The position numbers and the translations under genes are program-made. The notes beneath the pieces were generated by a model. It did not search any database. It saw only the letters and a program-made list of their open reading frames with translations, and was not told the origin of the DNA. A stretch of 64,000 nt of DNA, taken from Cercophora sp. LCS_1 (Eukaryota > Ascomycota > Sordariomycetes > Sordariales > Lasiosphaeriaceae). Shown here piece by piece: positions 56,633 through 64,000 of the stretch. Within the stretch, counting starts at the first letter, position 1, and every line of letters begins with the position of its first letter. The DNA lies in NCBI GenBank assembly GCA_036250225.1, contig JAPZLL010000032.1, positions 1 through 64,000 on the forward strand. The letters are read 5' to 3'.

Positions 56633-57634
56633 ATGGACTCCCACGCCCAGAACAATGTCCAAGCCTCCGCCTCCGGCAGCCCCCTGTCCCAGGCCAACCA
56701 ACCCGTAGCTGCCGCCAGCCAAACAGCGCCAGCCGTCGCCACCGGCTCAAGCAATAACCGCCCGGCCACTGCATCCCCCAGTGTAAGTAACGAGCCGACT
56801 GATGCTAGGACTATCCCTGACAATGCTAATGCACAACAGACCCAGCACATCAAGACGCAGAAGGCAAAAGCCCTCGCGGAAAAGCTCGTGGCCCAGGGAG
56901 TCACCCGGATCACGACGCCCGAGGACAAGTGCGCCGCATGCCGCCGGCTGGGAACAGATTGTGTCATCAAAAATCGAGGAGAGAAGTCGGGGGTCATGTC
57001 TTGCGCCAGGTGCATCCTGGCCAAAGAGGCATGCGACTTTGCGTGCCTCGCCGCGGCACAGAGACTGGAACGGGACCCCAAGGTGTCCCAGCTCGCCGCT
57101 ACCGCCGCGAGGGGCAAGCCGTGCGGAGATTGTCTCGCGGAGGCCGCAGGGCTTGGGGTGGAGGAGACAGTCGTGGTCTGTAGATGCGGCAGCCACCCGT
57201 GCGAGCGGTGTGTCGAGGAACTCGGTGGGGATGCCGCACGGCAAGCGTGCAAAATCCCGAAGCCCGGCCACGAAGGCAAGCTCGGGGCCGCTTGCAACCG
57301 CTGTCTCTTTGGGCGCGAACCCACAGGTTGTGACAGCGCCTGTGCATGGGAACGTCTGCGGGTACAGGACAAGGACTACGGCAAAGATCCGGTGCGTGTG
57401 TGCCGTCAGTGCAAAAGCGGAGTGGAAGAGCTACCCTGCAGGGTAGCAAAGAAATGGAACATGTTTGGGGGCGCGTGTGGCACCTGTGTTGGCATGGGGT
57501 TGGCGAACGGGTGCAGCATATCGGCCAGGGCTGAGACGGCCGCGAGGATGAGGGCGGCGCAGGCAAGGAGAGCAGCAAAGGAGGCTACAAGGCAGGTCCA
57601 GGGGACAGCATCACAACCAAGTCCCGATGCTTAG
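56633..57634 (+). CDS. Cysteine-rich protein with repeated CxxC modules
   Basis: A single open frame from MDSHAQNNVQ to a stop at 57634 codes for 333 residues. A 57-bp segment at 56783-56839 has a GTAAGT donor, GCTAATG branch and CAACAG acceptor and is a multiple of three, so it is probably a spliced in-frame intron, giving 314 residues. After a Ser/Ala/Gln-rich N-terminus come about four cysteine modules: CAACRRLGTDC with CARCILAKEACDFAC, then CGDC with CRCGSHPCERC, then CNRCLFGREPTGC, then CRQCKSGVEELPC with CGTCVGMGLANGC. The CxxC-x(n)-C pattern recalls fungal zinc-cluster domains but lacks the basic linker of Zn2Cys6 factors. It ends in a basic Ala/Arg helix. It has no signal peptide and is probably intracellular and zinc-binding. 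I do not recognise a family. Confidence 0.7.
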   Translation: MDSHAQNNVQASASGSPLSQANQPVAAASQTAPAVATGSSNNRPATASPSVSNEPTDARTIPDNANAQQTQHIKTQKAKALAEKLVAQGVTRITTPEDKCAACRRLGTDCVIKNRGEKSGVMSCARCILAKEACDFACLAAAQRLERDPKVSQLAATAARGKPCGDCLAEAAGLGVEETVVVCRCGSHPCERCVEELGGDAARQACKIPKPGHEGKLGAACNRCLFGREPTGCDSACAWERLRVQDKDYGKDPVRVCRQCKSGVEELPCRVAKKWNMFGGACGTCVGMGLANGCSISARAETAARMRAAQARRAAKEATRQVQGTASQPSPDA

Positions 57635-58418
57635 GTTAGGCTATCGGCTGTCTTGCTAGAGCTTGTGCTAGAAAAACACAAAAAAGGCTGAAAAGATAAA
57701 ACGCAAAAAAGAAAAAACTCAATCCATTTTTCAGTGTCAGCCATTTGCCATCCATGCACGACCCCCACGGGCTCTGCTAGACTAGATAGAAACGTCAGAA
57801 GCAATGAGCTGTATATAGGTGCATAGAGGACTTGAGACTCAGAGAGTTTAGGCACCGGGTGCCGTATGTACATACATATAGCTAGGCCTAGCCACCTCCT
57901 CTGACCGAGGGTTGATCAGACAACCAACCCCGTTGACTACCTATCTTTGATATGTTTACCCACCAGCATGCAAAAAGCTCACTCGGCAATCTATAACCGA
58001 TACCGGGGCACGCTCCTCCGTCAGTATTCAGTGTATTCAGTATACTTTGACAGGTTTTGCCCCTCAGCCCCCATTCATGTCACCCCCTCCAATCTTCACA
58101 CGTTCAAATCACCATCCTAAAAGTCTATCGCATAATCCTCGACCCATTCTGCTCCTCACCGCCCTCACTCTACGTCCCATCATAACCCTTACAATCACCA
58201 ATCCATCCATACCAAATTCCATCCACTGACGGACATCACGCTACCCCTCCCTATTTGTAGTTTGATCCCACAGTTGCCATTTTGTCAAAAACGGCCTAGA
58301 GAGTAACCCAACTGTTTTCAGGAATAAGGGGGAGATGTATGGTTACCTATAAAAGCTCTCTCAGGCACTGTGTGTTGTATCGAGGGAAAAACGTCGAGTG
58401 TGATCGCTCAGGGGTATA
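57635..58418. other. Intergenic region
   Basis: About 780 bp downstream of the CxxC-array gene. It is AT-rich immediately after the stop, consistent with a 3' untranslated region. No gene is supported. Confidence 0.4.
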
Positions 58419-58712
58419 TCAGTAAAGATGCAGATTCTTATTGCCGTACGCCTCATTTTCAGTGAGCAGCTGTAGGGTGTCCCATGTGCGTCCGAAAGGG
58501 CTTCTCTCCAAATTAGTTAACACCTGGAGACGTCGTAGCGAGGAAAGAAGCTCCATGTTATCATATCCTTCGTAACCTCCCATCCTGGCTTCCTCCCTCG
58601 ATGATCTTGGCCAGCTGGTTAATGCAAGAGCCGTATATTGGAGGGCGTCATGCCAGCATTGGAAAAATCGGGTTGAAAATCCGGCTTCCTGAAGCCGTGG
58701 GCTTGACAACAT
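58419..58712 (-). pseudogene. Possible gene fragment (97 codons)
   Basis: A minus-strand frame reading GFSTRFFQCWHDALQYTALAL, then GYEGYDNMELLSSLRRLQVL and TWDTLQLLTENEAYGNKN. The balanced composition looks like a real protein fragment, unlike neighbouring open frames, but I cannot place the family. No plausible upstream exon was found; flanking frames carry stops. It is probably a remnant or a terminal exon. Confidence 0.3.
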
Positions 58713-61700
58713 GACCCAAGCAAATCACTGGCAAAAAGAACGCTCACTAAAGGCTAAAACTTGAAGACATATTCATCTTGACTGAAGGAGCTAATCCAAC
58801 ATTCTAGCCATTAAACAAGATTCCAGAGGCTGTAAGATATCATTCCTTGAGCTAGGCAACCTATCCTAACGCTGGTCGGAAAACATGCCTATGCACCCAT
58901 CGAAGTCGTTTGAAGTGACATCGACTGGACTGCTAGGCAACACTTGATGCCCTTCACATCCAAGCCTCTGCAAAGGAGATACACAATTAGGAGACACAAC
59001 AGCTTACACCGTATTACGTCCAAATAAGATACACTCCCCTGCTCCCGAACTGGACATCACCCCCAAACACTACCCTAACGGTCACATTATTGACAGTCCA
59101 GTCTTGCGCTCGAACGGCTAGCTGCTGCCATTTCATTTCCGTCGGGAAGCCTCCGTCGGGCGCCTTCCCACCACCATATCATCATTGATGTGGCTTTGAA
59201 GCCTCATTTAGTTGCATTGAAAATAGCTTCCTAATGCCAAACTTTCCAAACTTGACCTTCTGCGGGTGCCGTGAAGCATAAAACAGCCAAGGAGATACTC
59301 TGAAGGAACTTTATCCAGCCACTATACGGATGCTCTTCTCGATTGACAAACCTAGAGACATCTTCACATAGCTGCATCACAGTGCCGACACAGGCGCTCA
59401 GAGATAGCAAGCCATTCCCTTCGCGTTGACTCTAGTGCTGCCCTGGACCGGTGACGATGAAATGATGGAGCCGATAGTTTTGAGAATACCTTCTAGTTCA
59501 ATCATGGTTTCGATATGAAGCTCAGTGGAGGACTGAGCATGATACACCGTGGCCAAGTGAGTTCAATTTACCATAAACTTTGCGATACGCTGGTGCCATT
59601 ATTGAATGGCACTGGTCCCCAATCCCAATGTCAACAAAAACTCCTTGACCACCGCGTCGGGTGGTGCTTTCCTTTGTCAACCTCGACGCCCAACCCGACC
59701 AATTGACGAGACGACAATTGTCACCATGCCGTCAGCTCGATTGGTCTCAACAATACCTGATACCACACCACCCCCAAACGGCCGAGTCCCTTCAAAACCC
59801 AACAGCCCAATCCAACGGCTCAGCCCATCCATCACGAGAATTGCAACACACATTCTGTGTCAAGTTGCTGCCCCAACCCAGCCATTGCGGCCCTACACAC
59901 CCCTCCCGACAAGGCCATCCGTCAATCGCAGCCGCCGCGCGGTTCCGCCCGGCCCAAAGGCCCTATGCCCGGCTGCACACGCCCCCCCATTCGGCCCTGC
60001 TAACTGGTCGCCCAGCGGCTGCTGATCCACGATCGCGGGGTTCTGGGCCTGTCAAGCCCGATTCTACCCCGCGATTGCGCTCGGGCAAACAATCGCGAAG
60101 CGCGCCTGAGAGCCGTGCATTCATTTCATTCCAAGCAAGACGGAAGGGAAAGAAAAAAAAAACCGGTTTGACGTAATCTCGATTATAGCCCAGCCATTCT
60201 TTTTTTTTCTTCCATCCAAGAGCAGGGAATGGATGGGAGACAAGGGAACAGACAGTTTCGATGCACTGTCCCACCCCTCCCCTGGGTTTTTCGCTTCCCC
60301 ACCTGGGTTGCGGTGGTCTGGGCACCCGACGTCATCGCAGGGCAGGCCGTGCAATGGGTTGTCGGGCGCCGCGGGCGGGGTAATTGTTCATGCCTTTGAA
60401 GATGGCCTGCTCGCTGCTCGTGGTGGAGATTACAGCGGCGCTCAATGCATTGGGTATCACACGCACAACCTGGGCAATGGATGAGAGTAGGCACTCGATC
60501 CGAGGAGACATGCATCGTTTTCCGATCAACACAACTTGGTGTTTGCTCAGCTGAGAACTTGGGTTGAGGCGTTGTGGCTCGTAATCTGCAAGTTGCACGC
60601 ACGTCGAGCAGGCAGCCTCCCGAGGGACGACAATGGACGCCCCGATGACAAGCACGAGCGAGCAAGCAAGCAAGCAAGCAAGCAAGCAACCCGCTCTGTT
60701 GGTTCGGGCGGGGAGATGGGAGCGACTCGGAAGGCCGAGCGGACCGTAATCCGCGCGGCGACTCGGCGACGGCGAAATGACTATCGCCGAACGTTGTCCA
60801 TTTCAATCGCCCCGGCCGGAATCCAAGGGCCCCAGGATGATGACTCCTCTCCTTCTCCCCTTAGTTCGGGGAGAAAGGGAGAGACAGACACCAAAGGACA
60901 AACTTCGGATGACGATTACCTCAATCTTGGTCAGGGCGTGTATCTACGCACAGTGCGACACCTCTCACCACCCAGCCAAGACATACTTTGTCCGCCCTTG
61001 GTCGTGGTGGTGTGTGTGCGTTCTCACCAACATCCGCTGCGACTGCAGCGTCCAAGCCACGCCGTGCCCGTTCCCGCAGCGAGTCTGGCAAAGCCCGCGA
61101 AGAAAAACGTTGCGGCACAGCAAGGCATGGTTCAGCGGTACCGTAACCGCCACTAAAAATAAGCCCGTGACAATGTTCACACACACACACACGCCAGCCC
61201 CCATTTTTGGGCCAATCTACGACACGCTTTTTATTCTCACCTTTTGCTTGCATTCATTGGAACGATGCGTGATCAGCAGGTGTGGGAGCCCTACCTTGAG
61301 TTTGGGGAACCAACCCTTCTGGAAGGAAACTGTCACCCCTGCAACCATCATCGCAATGCCCTGCGTCAGTCCGTCGCGAGTGACTGGTGTTATCACAGCC
61401 AGACCCAACATGCCTGATAACAAACCTGGAGGCGTTCCTCACCTGACGCGAAACAGCATCGCAATGACGACGAGATATTACTCAACCCTCACCTTGGTCA
61501 TCAAAAAAAAAAAAAAAAAAAAAAAACCGGGCTCGCCGGACAAGAGGGACTCGAGGAGGGAGCAAAAAGACCGCACTCGCCGTGATGGATGGCCAACGCT
61601 CACCTGCGGGGTGAAGCGCCCTCTGATTGGCCAAGCTCCCGCACCTGGAGCTGCACGCCATCGCAGCACCCAGATGGGGGACCGATAGCCGCCTGTGTGA

Positions 61701-64000
61701 CACTGACCGACACCACGACGAACCCATCCATGGCCCAAGGATGTGCTCAATATGGACTTGGGTCCGGATCCATTCCCAGTTCAGATCCAGGCAGGCAACC
61801 CACCACACCCATTGCAGAACACACGAACCACGCATTATCACCAATGCCAGGGCGGTTAAAAACATATTCGCACACACACACCTACAGGTTCCCAAATCGA
61901 GAAGCGGTTCACGACCCATTCACGTCGCAACCTACCTTAGCTGCCTGTGAGATATACCGACTCTCCCCTCCCTTCAAGAGACGGCACATAGGGCGTGATA
62001 ATCAATCTCGGTGCGGTCACGCTCACCGAGATATCCGACCACATGAAACCAAACGGCAGGTGTAGCCGGGAGATAGGGCTGCTTGTCTTTGTTCCACTGT
62101 CTGGCGAAACCGATGAAGGCTGAGTTCCATTGTCACATGCGATGCTTGGGGAACAGAGCACACACACATTCATCTCCAACTTTACCCCTGGCGAGTGAGA
62201 CCGTAACACGTCGAGGGACTGAGACACAGGGTCCTTTTGAGCCAACCATTGCTTCCGGCACACTGGTAGAGACGCAGCAGGGTGGGGAGCCATGAGGTGT
62301 TAGTGCCTTTCCACGTGCGCTCCAGCATGCCGCGGACCCGGCGGCCACCGCCGATGGGAATCGGAAACTTACAGGGAGAAAATATCCCGTTGATGAGATG
62401 GCGATGGCAACAAAGTTTGTTATTTTATCACGGCGACGTATCCCTCGCGAGCAAAAGATGGGGTTCTTGTGTCGTGGGAGATGAGGGTTTGACGAACATG
62501 GTGGGTATCCGTTGCGGCATCCGCTGTTGTGTCTGTGACTCCAACTCTTGTGGCTCGGACCCACATACATCCATCCATCGAGATGCTGCTGTGCCAGCAC
62601 GGTGGAGATTGCCAGCTTGTGTGTGATGTCTCGCACCGCGGGTGCCCCCATGAAGCCGACCGAGCTGCTGAGTGTCCAGGAGTTGCTGTCTAAACTCGGA
62701 CTTTGCAGCTAGAGTTCCACGTACGTTGGGCTTGAACTCGGAGTCGACAGGCAACTACTCAGCGAGAGCCACCGCAACTCGAGACTCCGTGTCGCCTGGG
62801 TAGTGATTCCAGATCTGCAAACACTCAGCAATCCCCAAATAGCCCCCACTGACGTATTCACATCTCCACAGGCCTTCACGGGAGGATGACTGACTGCCAT
62901 CGTCCCGCGAGGCTGAGCCAAGCCTCCCGCCCCCGCGAACGAGCCCCGAAGATAGATGCGCCACGCAACCCAAGACAACGACGACGCATACGACACTTGG
63001 GCGACGCGTAGGGGGCACTATTGCCGACGCTTTTGGAATCAAGCAGATTGTCTCCCTAGCCAACTCAACCACCACCCCCAGTCCCCAGTCTGGCCATACT
63101 GTACGGCAGGCTGACCGGGTTTTTTAGCCGGTTAACCCAACCGAGAGGCAGGACACAAGACTCCCTCCACGTGCAGGCCCCATCGCGTGAGAATAGAAAG
63201 GATAAGACCTGGACGGCAGGGGCAGGAATAGATGAAGACACCCTCCGGTCCGCAAATAAAGGAACCGGGAGATCGGGCAACGGCCACTAGCTGGTGGCTT
63301 GCAGCGCGTAGACGCTGTTGCGTCTGTCGCGTGTAGTGGATATGTGCCGTGAAAAGGGACCTTGGTGGGCGTGGAGGGGAGTGGCCGTTTGTTGAGCACT
63401 GTATTGCACAAGTCCCCTCTCTGCCTCAATCTCGCAGGACTGGGCAGCAGACACCAGTGCCGGGACATGTACTGTGGTGTAGAGCAATGGGGTCTTTGCT
63501 TGCTTGACAGAGCGCAGCGTCGATCCCGCTCCCTGGCGTTATCATGCATCCCGTTAAGACAGAGCGACCCGTGCACTGCGGAGGAGGCGTTGTTGGGCCA
63601 AGGGGAGTGGAGGAGGCAGCGCCGTCTGCTAACTTTGGCGAGACGTCGCAGCAAGGCCACCAACTGGCTTCTTTGCCGAAGCCGACGACTGCCCCGTCGG
63701 TGCTCCTGCGACGCCCAGTTTGCCCGCGAGTTGTCCCCATTCGATGGCCCGCTGCAGAGACCCAATCCAACTGCCGCCTGCCGCCTGCCGCGGGTTAGAT
63801 GGACGCTAGAAACGTCCATCACAACGGGAAGCCACTCGGCGACAAAAGCGTCGTGGTCGGTCGTGCCAACAGGCGCCTAAAAAACTCACCAAGCGCATCG
63901 CATCACCGATTCACAGCGGCGCGCGCCAGTGGTGAGCGCTGTCATTGGGCGGCCTTGTCTCCTTGTAGGGCTGGAACGGCCACGCGGGCGAGCATGACGC
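58713..64000. other. Gene-poor 5.3-kb interval to window end
   Basis: No gene is supported. It includes an (AAGC)n run at about 60660-60688, (CA)n at 61179-61192, a 23-base poly-A at 61503-61525, and many overlapping open frames on both strands (for example plus 60777-61688 and minus 63124-63822) without domains, signal peptides or consistent frame. Its right part may be promoter for a gene beyond the window. Multi-exon genes with short exons cannot be excluded by reading alone. Confidence 0.4.

Noticed and set aside
60777..61688. Plus-strand open frame of 303 codons
   Set aside because: It runs through a 23-base poly-A tract and a (CA)n run, has no domain or signal, and overlaps other open frames of similar quality.
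63124..63822. Minus-strand open frame of 232 codons
   Set aside because: Arg/Ser/His-rich composition with no recognisable motif; overlapping open frames on both strands indicate GC-driven chance frames.
1..64000. tRNA or rRNA genes and CRISPR arrays
   Set aside because: No tRNA-like internal promoter boxes, rRNA-like sequence or regularly spaced repeats were recognised by reading; a covariance search would be needed to exclude tRNAs.

Overview
The window is nuclear DNA from a filamentous ascomycete (Pezizomycotina, probably a Sordariomycete). The evidence is intron architecture (48-70 bp introns, mostly GTAAGT/GTATGT donors, CTGAC/CTAAC branch sites and short AG acceptors) and gene content: HET-domain genes, CFEM, LaeA-like methyltransferase, DUF7136, DUF3112, LysM/GH18 chitinase and fungal STAND N-terminal domains. 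AT-rich transposon relics carry stop codons in the pattern left by repeat-induced point mutation (RIP). All exon structures here were built by hand; every multi-exon model given with coordinates has a total length divisible by three.

Layout. 1-2.6 kb: a decayed DDE transposase relic on the minus strand, hit by up to three copies of one LTR; two are 525-bp solo LTRs with perfect 5-bp target duplications. 2.9-9.6 kb: a four-exon LysM/CBM18/GH18/Hce2 chitinase of 1493 residues and a DUF7136 secreted protein. 10.8-12.8 kb: a HET gene broken by a 363-bp insertion flanked by CTAG duplications. 13.3-15.3 kb: two small secreted cysteine-rich proteins (effector candidates). 16.0-23.3 kb: an M3 metallopeptidase, an intact HET gene and a GMC oxidoreductase. 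24.2-28.8 kb: a decayed STAND N-terminal gene, then a HET pseudogene bracketed by two 316-bp MITEs, one with a perfect 8-bp target duplication. 28.9-38 kb: a mostly ordinary set (DUF3112 membrane protein, single-pass receptor-like protein, mitochondrial ribosomal protein uL22m, CFEM membrane protein). 41.2-48.6 kb: a ten-exon Hsp70-like gene with eroded ATP-binding motifs, divergent from a stand-alone STAND N-terminal-domain gene, followed by an MBOAT/wax-synthase-like gene and an orphan SNF2 helicase-C-like gene. 49.5-57.6 kb: a LaeA-like methyltransferase, a DAO-type FAD oxidoreductase and a protein with an array of CxxC motifs behind a promoter containing two tandem duplications. 57.6-64 kb: no gene I can support.

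How the genes relate. The left 45 kb reads as an accessory region: three HET genes (one intact, two broken), two STAND-type N-terminal genes (one relic, one intact), secreted effector-like and chitin-related proteins, and mobile DNA that can be tied directly to gene breakage. Housekeeping genes (uL22m, M3 peptidase) are interspersed. The most system-like arrangement is the divergent pair at 41.2-45.1 kb: an Hsp70-like protein that has probably lost nucleotide binding, next to a STAND N-terminal domain without its NTPase.
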